DNA of 13,949 nucleotides from Candidatus Methanoplasma sp. (GCA_031288985.1 JAITQH010000128.1:1-13949); one strand, 5' to 3'; shown: positions 1 through 7,519, counted from the first letter of the stretch. The notes: generated by a model not told the origin, from the sequence alone. Numbers and translations: made by a program.

Positions 1-995
1 ACGGTTATGACCGAGGGGTGGTTCAGCACGACGATCTGAGCGGTGAACGTCTTGGCGACGGACGGAGGGTTGTCGGCGGGTCCGACGACGTCTCCTCTCT
101 TCACATCATTCTTCGCTACGCCGCGGACGTTGAATCCGACGTTGTCGCCGGGGCCTGCGGAAGGCAGCTGCTCGTGGTGCATTTCGATGGATTTGACTTC
201 TCCGGGTACGTGCGACGGCTCGAACATGACCTTCATGTTGGGCTTCAGCACACCGGTCTCTATGCGTCCGACGGGCACAGTTCCGATGCCGGTGATGGTG
301 TATACATCCTGTATAGGCATCCTGAGGGGCTTGTCGGTCTGTTTGTCCGGAACCTTGAGGTTGTCAAAGGCGGCCAACAGGGTCGGGCCTTTGTACCAGG
401 GCATGGCGGTGGACAGCGTCTTGATGTTGTCGCCGTTGTACGCGGACACCGGGACGAACGGGACGTTCTCTGCCTTTATTCCGACCATTGCCATGAGCTT
501 TGTCATCGCTTCGACGGTCGTCTTGTATTTGGCCTCGTCGTAGTTGACGGCGTCCATCTTGTTGACGGCGACGATGATCTGTTTCACTCCGAGGGTGGTC
601 GCAAGGAACACGTGCTCCTTGGTCTGCGCCTGGGGTCCCTCGATCGCGGAACAGGTGATGACCGCCGCATCCGCCTGGGATGTACCGGTGATCATGTTCT
701 TGACGAAGTCGCGGTGTCCGGGTGCGTCGATGACGGTGAAGTAGTATTTGTCGGTGTAGAATCTCTTGTGAGCCACATCGATGGTCACACCTCTCTCCCT
801 CTCTTCCTTCAGGCCGTCCATGACCCATGCGAAGTAGAAGGATCCCTTTCCTTTCTCCTCCGCCTCTTTCTTGTATTTCTCCACTATGTGGGGGTCGATC
901 GCGCCGGTCTCCAACAGGACTCTCCCGGTGAGGGTGGACTTCCCGTGGTCGACGTGCCCGATGATGACCAGATTCATGTGTTCTTTCTCTGCCAT
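1..995 (-). CDS. tuf: Translation elongation factor EF-1alpha (3' end missing)
   Basis: This GTPase delivers aminoacyl-tRNA to the ribosomal A site. The first 331 codons are present and roughly 90-100 C-terminal residues lie beyond the left edge. The G domain shows the P-loop GHVDHGKS at residues 13-20, the archaeal/eukaryotic insert GSFYFAWVMD at 51-60, switch I ERGVTID at 67-73, DAPGH at 90-94 and NKMD at 145-148. The beta-barrel domain II follows from about residue 220. I chose the ATG at 995 because a perfect AGGAGG (1003-1008) sits 7 nt upstream. An in-frame ATG two codons earlier (1001) is only 1 nt from that site. It follows EF-2 in the conserved archaeal S12-S7-EF-2-EF-1alpha order but has its own TATA promoter in the 64-bp gap, so it can be expressed independently of the operon. 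S10 usually comes next and would be outside the window. Confidence 0.97.
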   Translation of the reverse strand, partial: MAEKEHMNLVIIGHVDHGKSTLTGRVLLETGAIDPHIVEKYKKEAEEKGKGSFYFAWVMDGLKEERERGVTIDVAHKRFYTDKYYFTVIDAPGHRDFVKNMITGTSQADAAVITCSAIEGPQAQTKEHVFLATTLGVKQIIVAVNKMDAVNYDEAKYKTTVEAMTKLMAMVGIKAENVPFVPVSAYNGDNIKTLSTAMPWYKGPTLLAAFDNLKVPDKQTDKPLRMPIQDVYTITGIGTVPVGRIETGVLKPNMKVMFEPSHVPGEVKSIEMHHEQLPSAGPGDNVGFNVRGVAKNDVKRGDVVGPADNPPSVAKTFTAQIVVLNHPSVIT

Positions 996-1045
996 TTTCA
1001 TTCCTCCTATTATTGTATAGGCGTACCTTTCTCAGCCATAAGGTG

Positions 1046-1057
1046 TTTATATTTATA
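1046..1057 (-). promoter_or_regulatory. TATA promoter of EF-1alpha
   Basis: On the minus strand TATAAATATAAA is a textbook archaeal TATA box. It starts 2 bases after the EF-2 stop codon, so any TFB recognition element must overlap the last EF-2 codons. A start about 25 nt downstream would give a leader of roughly 30 nt carrying the AGGAGG site at 1003-1008. It allows EF-1alpha to be made in excess of the upstream genes. Confidence 0.75.
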
Positions 1058-1059
1058 GT

Positions 1060-3267
1060 TTACATGCCCGAGTAGTAATTCGCGTCGTAAGGCTCGGGAT
1101 TGAGGCCTTTGCGCGTCCTTATCTCGGCCACTACTTTCTTTTGCAGGTCGGGAACCAGCTGTTTGAAGCCGGCGTTCTCCGTGGACCAGAGGGCGCGTCC
1201 CTGCGTGGATCCGCGTATGTCCGATGCGAAACCGAACATGTCGGCCACAGGGCACTCCGCCAGCACGGTGGAGTCCGCTCCGTCCTGCCCCATCTCGAGT
1301 ATGGTGCCGCGGCGCTGGTTTATGAGGTTCACCGCTCCTCCCATGTAGTCGGGAGGGACGCTTATGAACACCTTCTGCATAGGCTCCAGGAGTATCCTCC
1401 CGGCCTGACACATTGCGCCGTAGATACCGTCCCTCACTGCAGGTATGACCTGTGCGGGACCTCTGTGGATCGTGTCTTCGTGGAGTTTTGCGTCAAGGAG
1501 CTTGACCTTCATGTTGGAGACCTTCTCGTTGGCCAGCGGACCTCTGGTCATGACCTCGTCGAACGCCTGCTTCACGAGCTCCATCGTCTCGTGAAGGTAC
1601 TGTATGCCTTTGGTGCAGTCGACCAGCATGTTGCTGTTCTTGAACGACAACACTCCTTTGCCCTGATCCTTGTCAAGCCCCATCTCCTCAAGCTGTCTGG
1701 CGAGAGCCTTGGGGTCTTTGATCTTCGCGTCGGGGTCTATGACTCCGGCGTGGATCGCGTCCACTATGCCCTGCTCGAGCGGCTCCACTATGAAGTAGAA
1801 CTTGTTGTGCTTGTTCGGGGACTTTCCCTCGAACTCGCGGGCGTTCGGGCCTTTGACTCCTTCCTGATAGACGACTATGGGCGGGGACGAGACTATGTCG
1901 ACCTTCTGCTCGTTGACTATGCGGTACTCGGTGATCTCCAAGTGGAGTTCACCCATTCCCGAGAGCAGGTGTTCGCCGGTCTCGTTGTTGATCTCGATGT
2001 TGAGGGACGGATCCGCTTTGGCGATGGTCCTGAGGACCTCCACCAGTTTCGGAAGATCCTTCATGTTCTTCGCCTCGATGGCTTTCGTGACCACGGGTTC
2101 GGAGTAGTGGGCCATCTTCTCGAAGGGATCCATCTCTTTTATGGTGGACACTGTCGAGCCTGCGATGGCGTCCTTCAGTCCGGACACCGCGACGATGTTG
2201 CCTGCGATCGCCGTCTCTATGGGGATCCTGTCCGCACCGACCATGAGCGCAACCGTCTGCACTCTCTGCGGCGCGGTCATTCCCGATATGTACAGCGTCT
2301 GACCTTTCTTGATCTCGCCTGCGAACAGCCTTCCGATGGCGATCTCGCCTGCGTGGGGATCCATTATGATCTTGTTGACCATCAGGGCGACATCGCCGCT
2401 GTGGGTGGCGTTCATCATGGCCTTGCCTATCGGCGACTCCAGATCTCCCTTCCAAATGACGGGGATACGAAGGCTTTGGGCGTCCTTCGGGTTCTGGATG
2501 TGCTTTATTGCCATCTCGAGCACCACTTCGTGCAGGGGGGACTTCTTTGCGAGCTCCGCCTGTCCGTTCTCTCTGGAGCAGTAGTCGAATATGTCGCTGA
2601 ACGATATCTTCGACCTCTGCATGAACGGGGCGGATATGGCCCAGTTGTTGTATGCGGAGCCGAAGGCGACCGTTCCGTCCTGGATGCTGACCTGCCACTG
2701 TTTGTTGAGGGGCGCGGGCAGTATGTTGATGATCTTCTGGTTGAACTCGGTCACGAGTTTGGAGAACTTCTCTATCATCATCTCCTTGGTGACCTGCTGC
2801 TCCACGATCATCCTGTCCACCTTGTTGATGAACAGAAGGGGCCTTACCCTCTCTTTCAGGGCCTGCCTTATGACCGTTTCGGTCTGAGGCATTATGCCCT
2901 CGACCGCGCAGCACAGGATGAACACTCCGTCAAGCGCCCTCATGGCCCTTGTGACGTCTCCTCCGAAGTCCACGTGGCCCGGGGTGTCGATCAGGTTGAT
3001 GAGATACTCTTTGCCTTCGACCTTGTGGACCATCGATGCGCATGCGGCGTTGATGGTGATCCCTCTGGCCGCTTCCTGCTCGTCGTAGTCCAAGACCCTC
3101 TGCTCGCCTGCGAGCTCCGAGGACATCATGCCCGCTCCCGCGATCAGATTGTCGGAGAAGGTCGTCTTCCCGTGGTCGATGTGCGCGGCCGTGCCGATGT
3201 TTCTTATGAACTCAGGGGTTCCCATGAGTTCCGTCGCGCGTTTGATATTGTCTTCTTTGCGTCCCAT
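1060..3267 (-). CDS. fusA: Translation elongation factor EF-2
   Basis: This translocase GTPase moves tRNA and mRNA through the ribosome. The 735-residue length matches archaeal EF-2. The sequence shows the P-loop AHIDHGKT at residues 28-35, the switch I motif ARGITI, DTPGH, and NKVD in the G domain. Near the C-terminus lies IHRGPAQVIPAVR, whose His601 is the expected diphthamide site, the target of ADP-ribosylating toxins in archaeal and eukaryotic EF-2. Diphthamide itself cannot be seen in DNA and is inferred from the family. The ATG at 3267 has GGTGA (3274-3278) 6 nt upstream. S7 ends 15 bp before it, so the two genes are co-transcribed. The stop is TAA. Confidence 0.98.
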   Translation of the reverse strand: MGRKEDNIKRATELMGTPEFIRNIGTAAHIDHGKTTFSDNLIAGAGMMSSELAGEQRVLDYDEQEAARGITINAACASMVHKVEGKEYLINLIDTPGHVDFGGDVTRAMRALDGVFILCCAVEGIMPQTETVIRQALKERVRPLLFINKVDRMIVEQQVTKEMMIEKFSKLVTEFNQKIINILPAPLNKQWQVSIQDGTVAFGSAYNNWAISAPFMQRSKISFSDIFDYCSRENGQAELAKKSPLHEVVLEMAIKHIQNPKDAQSLRIPVIWKGDLESPIGKAMMNATHSGDVALMVNKIIMDPHAGEIAIGRLFAGEIKKGQTLYISGMTAPQRVQTVALMVGADRIPIETAIAGNIVAVSGLKDAIAGSTVSTIKEMDPFEKMAHYSEPVVTKAIEAKNMKDLPKLVEVLRTIAKADPSLNIEINNETGEHLLSGMGELHLEITEYRIVNEQKVDIVSSPPIVVYQEGVKGPNAREFEGKSPNKHNKFYFIVEPLEQGIVDAIHAGVIDPDAKIKDPKALARQLEEMGLDKDQGKGVLSFKNSNMLVDCTKGIQYLHETMELVKQAFDEVMTRGPLANEKVSNMKVKLLDAKLHEDTIHRGPAQVIPAVRDGIYGAMCQAGRILLEPMQKVFISVPPDYMGGAVNLINQRRGTILEMGQDGADSTVLAECPVADMFGFASDIRGSTQGRALWSTENAGFKQLVPDLQKKVVAEIRTRKGLNPEPYDANYYSGM

Positions 3268-3282
3268 GCCGGTTCACCACGT

Positions 3283-3867
3283 TTACCTTGCCGAGGAGGC
3301 GACCCTCTCGATCTCCTCTTTCTTCGCAACGGAGAAAGAGGTCATATCGCCTTTGGCGGCAAGCATTATCTCGTCCGCGAGGCATTCGTATATGGGTTTT
3401 TTGTTCTTGGAGGACGATGCCACGACTCCCTTTGAAAGGTTGCGGAGGGCTATGTCCAGTCTTCTCTGCGGGGATATGTCCACCGCTTTGGGTACAGATA
3501 TGCCTCCGAACTGGAGTCTGGTGACCTCTTCGCGGGGCGCCGCGTTCTCGATACCTTCTATGAGTATCTGAAGTGGATTCTTCTTGGTCTTTGCCGCGAT
3601 GATGTCGAAAGCCACTGACACGGTCTTGTACGCCTTCATCTTCTTTCCGGTGTACTTCTCGGTCCTCATTATGTTGTTGATCAGCCTCTCCACGATGCTG
3701 AGCTTTGACTTTCCGAACCACCTGTTGGCGTGCTTGCCGCCCGAGTGAGGCACATTGGTTGGGGTTAGGTCTATGTATTTAGCCAATCCGCCGTCGTTGA
3801 CGATAACCTCGGACGTGTCGTACTTTCCGAATATAAGCGCCTTCTGCGCAACGATTTCCTCTGACAT
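3283..3867 (-). CDS. rps7: 30S ribosomal protein S7 (uS7)
   Basis: This primary 16S rRNA-binding protein organises the head of the small subunit near the E site. The 194-residue archaeal-type sequence includes VNDGGLAKYIDLTPTNVPHS near the N-terminus, NIMRTEKYTGKK, the IENAAPREE stretch and a basic C-terminal region ending ERVASSAR. The frame can be extended three codons to a GTG at 3876, overlapping the S12 stop. I prefer the ATG at 3867, because AGGTGA (3875-3880), which itself contains the S12 stop codon, lies 5 nt upstream of it. It therefore begins 5 nt after the S12 TGA and is almost certainly translationally coupled to S12. The stop is TAA, 15 bp before EF-2. Confidence 0.96.
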   Translation of the reverse strand: MSEEIVAQKALIFGKYDTSEVIVNDGGLAKYIDLTPTNVPHSGGKHANRWFGKSKLSIVERLINNIMRTEKYTGKKMKAYKTVSVAFDIIAAKTKKNPLQILIEGIENAAPREEVTRLQFGGISVPKAVDISPQRRLDIALRNLSKGVVASSSKNKKPIYECLADEIMLAAKGDMTSFSVAKKEEIERVASSAR

Positions 3868-3872
3868 TATGT

Positions 3873-4301
3873 TCACCTGACCGGTTTTTCGGTCCTTCCC
3901 CTGACCATTTCGTTCAGGGAGACGTTGTTCACTTTGATGACTTTGTAACGGACTCCGGGGATGTCACCGTATGAACGGCCCATCCTTCCGCCGATACCTT
4001 CTACGAGAACTTCATCGTGCTCGTCTATGAAATTGATCGCACCGTCTCCGACCGCGAAAGCAGTGATCTGACGTCCGTTCTTTATCAGCTGTATCTTGAC
4101 GCACTTACGGATGGCGGAGTTGGGCTGTTTTGCCTCGACTCCCACTTTCTCGAGAACTATGCCGCGGGCCTGGGCCGATCCTTCCAGCGGGTCGGATTTC
4201 TCCCTCAGCTTAAGCACTCTCTTCTTGTATCCTCTGTCAAGCCAGCGGAACTTCTGCCTGTCCTCTCTCATTTTCCTTGCGGTATAAAGACCTCTACCCA
4301 A
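3873..4301 (-). CDS. rps12: 30S ribosomal protein S12 (uS12)
   Basis: This decoding-centre protein of the small subunit is first in the translation operon. It is 142 residues long, as in other archaea, with the conserved loop KQPNSAIRKC (58-67), GDGAINFIDEHDEV (85-98) and GDIPGVRYKV (112-121), the last two facing the decoding site. The start codon is TTG at 4301. No ATG fits the conserved N-terminus MGRGLYTARK, and GAGGTG (about 4307-4312) stands at normal SD spacing before the TTG. A TATA element at 4345-4352 gives a short leader containing that SD. NusA-like and L30e genes, common upstream neighbours in archaea, are absent: the gene faces a 388-bp gap and a divergent Sec61beta gene. Confidence 0.97.
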   Translation of the reverse strand: MGRGLYTARKMREDRQKFRWLDRGYKKRVLKLREKSDPLEGSAQARGIVLEKVGVEAKQPNSAIRKCVKIQLIKNGRQITAFAVGDGAINFIDEHDEVLVEGIGGRMGRSYGDIPGVRYKVIKVNNVSLNEMVRGRTEKPVR

Positions 4302-4344
4302 CTTTTCACCTCATTATGAAGTTTTTTCGCGATTACGGTTATCG

Positions 4345-4352
4345 TATTTAAA
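4345..4352 (-). promoter_or_regulatory. TATA promoter of the S12-S7-EF-2 operon
   Basis: The minus strand reads TTTAAATA, about 48 nt from the S12 start codon. Transcription beginning some 25 nt downstream would give a leader of roughly 25 nt with the GAGGTG ribosome site. A second TATA-like stretch at 4404-4411 is nearly symmetric and could serve either strand. Confidence 0.6.
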
Positions 4353-4458
4353 GCTCATGCGAATATGCATAACTTTAGGCTGAGTGTGGCTAGCCCGATT
4401 AGGTATATAACATCTCTCACTGTTTCCGGGATTATCCGACGCGGCGGCCCTCATTGAG

Positions 4459-4504
4459 CCTTTTGGCGCGGTGTTTTGGCGCCAAAAGGGCCGCTTTTCG
4501 CGGC
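4459..4504. repeat. Two adjacent hairpins and direct repeat
   Basis: CCTTTTGGCGC (4459-4469) and GCGCCAAAAGG (4479-4489) form a perfect 11-bp inverted repeat with a 9-nt spacer. The right half contains a 14-bp perfect palindrome, TTTTGGCGCCAAAA (4474-4487), and TTTTGGCGC also occurs as a direct repeat at 4461 and 4474. Directly adjoining is GCCGC-TTTTC-GCGGC (4490-4504). A degenerate copy, CCTTTTGAGCGCGG, follows near 4513. It could be a stacked RNA stem pair or a multi-site protein-binding region. Confidence 0.6.
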
Positions 4505-4660
4505 TTTGCCTGCCTTTTGAGCGCGGATCGGCCCCGGCCTCGGGCGCGTTGCTGAGGGTCATGCGTGCCAGGGGATATAAGTTCCGCGCAAAGATCCTCT
4601 TATCCTGCTGCGGCGCTTTGCCCCGAGACCGCCTGCGGAAGGCCGTTTCCCACATTAGGT

Positions 4661-4668
4661 TTTTATAC
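4661..4668 (+). promoter_or_regulatory. TATA promoter of Sec61beta
   Basis: TTTTATAC is centred about 25 nt before the ATG at 4690, which predicts transcription starting at or next to the start codon (leaderless mRNA). No SD precedes the ATG. Confidence 0.6.
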
Positions 4669-4689
4669 GGCCCGTCCATTGTCACCGCG

Positions 4690-4854
4690 ATGGCTAAGAA
4701 AGACAACAGCTCATTCGCATCGTCCGCCGGACTGATGAGATACTTCGACACCGAGGATGACAAGGGACTCAAACTCAGCCCCAAGACCATCATAGGGGCC
4801 GCCATCGCGTTCACGATCATCATTCTTCTGGTGCCCGTGTTCTTCCCCGCCTGA
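4690..4854 (+). CDS. secG: Preprotein translocase subunit Sec61beta
   Basis: This small tail-anchored subunit of the archaeal SecYE-beta protein-conducting channel is only 54 residues long, the normal size. It has a polar N-terminus, the family motif SSAGLMRYFDTED (11-23), then GLKLSPKTIIG (26-36) and a single transmembrane helix from about 35 to 52 ending IIILLVPVFFPA. The open frame continues upstream to about 4471, but the family N-terminus (AKKDNSSFASSAGL) and the TATA box at the right distance fix the start at 4690. The gene is divergent from the ribosomal operon and convergent with the antiporter. Confidence 0.95.
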   Translation: MAKKDNSSFASSAGLMRYFDTEDDKGLKLSPKTIIGAAIAFTIIILLVPVFFPA

Positions 4855-4861
4855 ACGGGCG

Positions 4862-4917
4862 ATTTATTTCGGGATTGCATTCATGCGGCAGTCATGCCGC
4901 GGCCGCAGCTGAAAAAA
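4862..4917. terminator. Putative termination region between convergent genes
   Basis: The 85-bp gap between the ends of Sec61beta and the antiporter holds a T-rich stretch on plus (4862-4869), a 6-bp hairpin GCGGCA-GTCA-TGCCGC (4885-4900) and, on minus, a run of six T (4912-4917) 22 nt past the antiporter stop. Archaeal termination relies on T-runs, so the minus-strand run is the better supported signal. The hairpin has no T-run after it on either strand. Confidence 0.35.
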
Positions 4918-4939
4918 TGTGAAGCGGTTTGGGGTTGCA

Positions 4940-6262
4940 TCACTCTTTGATGAGGCATTCTTCCCCGTCGGGGCATCCATCGGGGTACCTTTTCTTGAAT
5001 GCCTTCACCAGAAGCGGGGGCGATATTATCGTCGTCGCCACGGCCATTATGACCACCACTGCGTAGAGTTCCGAGGACATCACGCCGGCCGCCAATCCTA
5101 TGGCGGCGACGATTATCCCGACCTCTCCGCGGGGGATCATGCCTATCCCGATAACCTTCGAGGACATCTTGTCCAATGTCTTGTCGCCGAGACGGGCGCC
5201 TATGCCGCATCCGACGTACTTGGAGATCACGGCCAGCAGGATCACGATGGCCGCCAGTCCGAGGACGGCCGGACTCAGGCAGTCCTCTATCTTCACCTGC
5301 ATGCCCACGTTGAGGAAGAAGAACGACAGAAAGAACAGAGTTATGGGTTCGATCTTCTCTTCGAGCCCCCATTCCATGGCGTAATCGGCCAGGAGCATTC
5401 CTCCCAGGAACGATCCTATGATCGCCGCAAGGCCGATGTCGTCGGCGAACCACGCCACTCCGAGGCATACGACGACCGCCATTATGAGCTTGCCCAGATG
5501 ATCTTCTTTGTGGGCCTCTTCCGCCTCGAGATCCTTGTGCTCCGTGTGGATCCTGCGCATCTTCCTCTTCATGAAGTGGTCGTATATCTCGGGGACGACC
5601 CACATGGCGATCGCCATTATGGCAAGCACGAACGCCACCGCTATGCCTGCGACCTTGACCACATCCCCTATGGCCATCTCTCCGCTCGTGGCGGCGCCGA
5701 CCACGATGGCCAGAATTATCATGCCCAGGATGTCGTCGATGACCGCCGCGGCGATTATTATCCTTGATTCGATGGTGTGGAGGACGTTCATCTCTTTGAT
5801 GACGCGGGCGGTTATCCCGACGCTGGTCGCCACCATGGCCGCTCCGAGGAACATGGCATGGTTGATGTTGCCGTCGTACGCCAATATCAGAACGAGTCCG
5901 AACAGGAATGGGAGCACCACTCCCAGGACCGCGACGAACATCGCCGCCTTTCCCACCAACATGAGATTGCGGACCCTCGTCTCCAGCCCTACGCCGAACA
6001 GCAGGAATATCGCCCCGAGTTCTGCGAATATCTCCACTACCTCATAGTTCAGATTTTCGTGGATCCCCGCCCCGTCATCGGACATCACGACGTCCAACAT
6101 GCCGAGGATCGACCAGTCTCCGATCACCAGATTGGCGAGTACAATGCCTATCACTATCTCGCCGATGAGCCCCGACAGCCCAAAGCGCTGAAAGAGAAGC
6201 GAGCCCAGCCTTGCAAGCGCTATGAGCACCGCCAACATCAGAATGATCGATCCGATTTCCAT
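4940..6262 (-). CDS. CPA2-family monovalent cation/H+ antiporter (NapA/KefB type)
   Basis: This polytopic membrane protein of 440 residues is expected to exchange Na+ or K+ for protons. About 12-13 hydrophobic helices are visible. Helix 1 begins IGSIILMLAVLIALARLG, GLIGEIVIGIVLANLV (31-46) is the typical second helix, and ELGAIFLLFGVGLET (81-94) is the third. The family core is TSVGITARV (146-154) followed by AAAVIDDILGMI, in which Asp176-Asp177 are the paired acidic residues of electrogenic CPA2 exchangers. A charged cytoplasmic loop from about residue 229 to 260 (KRKMRRIHTEHKDLEAEEAH) splits the two helical halves, a place where pH or ligand sensing could occur. There is no fused TrkA-N/RCK domain. 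The C-terminal tail is short with three Cys. ATG 6262 lacks an SD, but a TATA element lies 27 nt upstream. The exact ion cannot be told. Confidence 0.88.
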   Translation of the reverse strand: MEIGSIILMLAVLIALARLGSLLFQRFGLSGLIGEIVIGIVLANLVIGDWSILGMLDVVMSDDGAGIHENLNYEVVEIFAELGAIFLLFGVGLETRVRNLMLVGKAAMFVAVLGVVLPFLFGLVLILAYDGNINHAMFLGAAMVATSVGITARVIKEMNVLHTIESRIIIAAAVIDDILGMIILAIVVGAATSGEMAIGDVVKVAGIAVAFVLAIMAIAMWVVPEIYDHFMKRKMRRIHTEHKDLEAEEAHKEDHLGKLIMAVVVCLGVAWFADDIGLAAIIGSFLGGMLLADYAMEWGLEEKIEPITLFFLSFFFLNVGMQVKIEDCLSPAVLGLAAIVILLAVISKYVGCGIGARLGDKTLDKMSSKVIGIGMIPRGEVGIIVAAIGLAAGVMSSELYAVVVIMAVATTIISPPLLVKAFKKRYPDGCPDGEECLIKE

Positions 6263-6285
6263 TGAGCGGATATAATGCGCAGTCG

Positions 6286-6293
6286 TTAAAATA
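6286..6293 (-). promoter_or_regulatory. TATA promoter of the antiporter
   Basis: The minus strand reads TATTTTAA, centred 27 nt before the ATG at 6262, which predicts a leaderless transcript. The gene is therefore separately expressed although it follows the 393-residue protein by only 75 bp. Confidence 0.55.
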
Positions 6294-6337
6294 TTGTCGC
6301 AAAGATGTTTGGTTTAAGGGGTTTTCCGGGCCGGCGT

Positions 6338-7519
6338 TCAGGTGAATATGAACATGTCGTCGTAGGATTCCAAGTTGTCGTCCGGATAGTGCGCTTCGTA
6401 CTCTCTCTCCAATTCGTTGACTATGCGCAGTTCGGGGAGGGTGAGCATCAGTATGTCCGCCACAGTGTCTCCGACAACGATGTTCGGAACGTCTGCGATG
6501 GTCGCAGATCCCGATATTGGGCCGACGGATGCGGGAGTAGCGTACACGGGCGCGGGTGCGGCGTACACGGGCGCGGAGAACCCTGCGGGGCAGGTCTCCA
6601 CCTTTGTCTCCGGGATCTTTGCGCTCTCCGGCTCGATCGTAACCGCACCGGACGCGGGAGCGGCGTCGGAGGACACCACGGGCGCCTCATCCTTCGGTGT
6701 GCTGAACACGGAGTGGGACTGAACGGCGGGCTTGGCTCCCGACGACCTCTTTATCTTGGCCATTATATCGTCGAACCGCTTCTGTTCGACGGTCTTCTCC
6801 GGGACGCGCACGGGCTCCGCAACGATCGCCGGTGCGGCGTACACGGGCGCGGCGTCGCTCACGACCTCGTAATCCGACTCCTCGGTGTATCCTGTGATCT
6901 CGCCCGAGAAGATGGGTGCGGCGGCGGCCGAACTCGTGTATGCCGTCTGCTGCGCGGGGGCGGGAGCGCATATCGCGCGGTCGGCTCCGATCATGTCCGC
7001 CTCGCAGAATTCGTCGCTCTCTTTGATTATTATCTCGTTGAAATCTATTTCATCGAAGGAATCTTTTCTTATGGCGTTGGTGAACAGGTCTGCCGCTTGG
7101 GAGTGTCCTGCGATCTCCTCAACGGGGATCGCGGGGGCCGCCGGCTCGGCGCGGGCCTGCCTCTGGCCTCCGACGAACCGGCCTGACGTCATCTTCATGA
7201 CCTCCGGCTCGTTCTCCTCGAAGTAGGCGGTCTCGGATTCTATCGATATGTATACGTCGTCGTTCTCATTTATGTTGTAAACGACGAAACCGTCCTTGTT
7301 GATCTGTTTGGAAGCCTGCAGTGTTGCGGCCTCCGCGGGTTTCGCCGTCCTTCCCGGCGGCGAGAAACTGTCGCCGTTGGACACGCTGAACACAGGGTGC
7401 CGCTGTTTGACGATCGGCACCGCGTCCCTGTTTTGATCCACGCCCAATACTCTTTTCAGCAACCCCTTTTGAAAGCTGCCGCTGTTCCTGCTTGAGTCAA
7501 CGCCCATGCTACATCCCAT
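6338..7519 (-). CDS. Unrecognised Ala/Pro-rich acidic protein with duplicated motif
   Basis: I do not recognise this 393-residue protein. There is no signal peptide and no membrane helix. The N-terminal 60 residues are polar and basic. A compact-looking piece, NKDGFVVYNINENDDVYIS (74-92), follows. The middle is low-complexity: acidic segments such as DSFDEIDFNEIIIKESDE (153-170) alternate with Ala/Pro/Val stretches containing repeats of APVYA (224, 316, 323). QRHPVFSVS (39-47) and QSHSVFSTP (267-275) are two copies of one motif in different contexts. The last 50 residues, from ADVPNIVVGDTVADILMLTL onward, look ordered and helical and end in acidic DDMFIFT. I chose ATG 7519 because a TATA element sits about 28 nt upstream and no good SD exists; ATG 7507 is the alternative. 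Codon choice matches the neighbours. It may be a scaffold or adaptor. Function unknown. Confidence 0.75.
   Translation of the reverse strand: MGCSMGVDSSRNSGSFQKGLLKRVLGVDQNRDAVPIVKQRHPVFSVSNGDSFSPPGRTAKPAEAATLQASKQINKDGFVVYNINENDDVYISIESETAYFEENEPEVMKMTSGRFVGGQRQARAEPAAPAIPVEEIAGHSQAADLFTNAIRKDSFDEIDFNEIIIKESDEFCEADMIGADRAICAPAPAQQTAYTSSAAAAPIFSGEITGYTEESDYEVVSDAAPVYAAPAIVAEPVRVPEKTVEQKRFDDIMAKIKRSSGAKPAVQSHSVFSTPKDEAPVVSSDAAPASGAVTIEPESAKIPETKVETCPAGFSAPVYAAPAPVYATPASVGPISGSATIADVPNIVVGDTVADILMLTLPELRIVNELEREYEAHYPDDNLESYDDMFIFT
6540..6852. repeat. Three copies of a 16-bp repeat inside the unknown gene
   Basis: GCGTACACGGGCGCGG occurs at 6540-6555, 6561-6576 and 6837-6852. The last two share an identical 22-bp core (6555-6576 and 6831-6852). 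They encode the APVYA peptide repeats on the minus strand, consistent with duplication of a short coding unit. Confidence 0.85.

Larger units (their letters stand above)
4302..4689. other. 388-bp divergent intergenic region with hairpins
   Basis: This gap lies between rps12 (leftward) and Sec61beta (rightward). The outer parts hold the two promoters. The middle, about 4435-4650, is strongly G+C-rich with short inverted and direct repeats (see 4459-4504). Rightward TATA-like elements GTATATAAC (about 4403-4411) and GATATAAG (4574-4581) could start short transcripts. The open frames crossing it (4471 onward on plus, 4314-4880 on minus) match no known family and have no SD. I found no tRNA-like cloverleaf and no SRP or RNase P RNA core motif. 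It could hold an unknown structured RNA or only regulatory DNA. Confidence 0.5.

Noticed and set aside
18..1058. 346-residue plus-strand frame opposite EF-1alpha
   Set aside because: It is a shadow of EF-1alpha, with no start signal and low similarity to anything known.
1141..3435. 764-residue open frame on plus opposite EF-2 and S7
   Set aside because: Its peptide is rich in His, Asp, Arg, Gly and Val with no family resemblance. It is the codon-bias shadow of genuine EF-2 and S7 on the other strand.
4471..4689. Upstream in-frame extension of Sec61beta
   Set aside because: Sec61beta is a 50-60 residue family and the N-terminus matches from 4690. The added peptide is basic, Cys-containing and unlike any family member.
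4302..4689. tRNA, SRP RNA or RNase P RNA in the large gap
   Set aside because: There is no T-loop GGTTCRAATCC, no cloverleaf, no SRP helix 8 core and no RNase P conserved core on either strand.
4314..4880. 188-residue minus-strand frame across the 4302-4689 gap and Sec61beta
   Set aside because: It overlaps a firmly identified gene, has no ribosome site and has a composition like translated structured G+C-rich DNA.
6269..6276. TATATCC-like element just before the antiporter ATG as promoter
   Set aside because: It lies only about 10 nt from the ATG, too close for a TATA box. The element at 6286-6293 has the right spacing.
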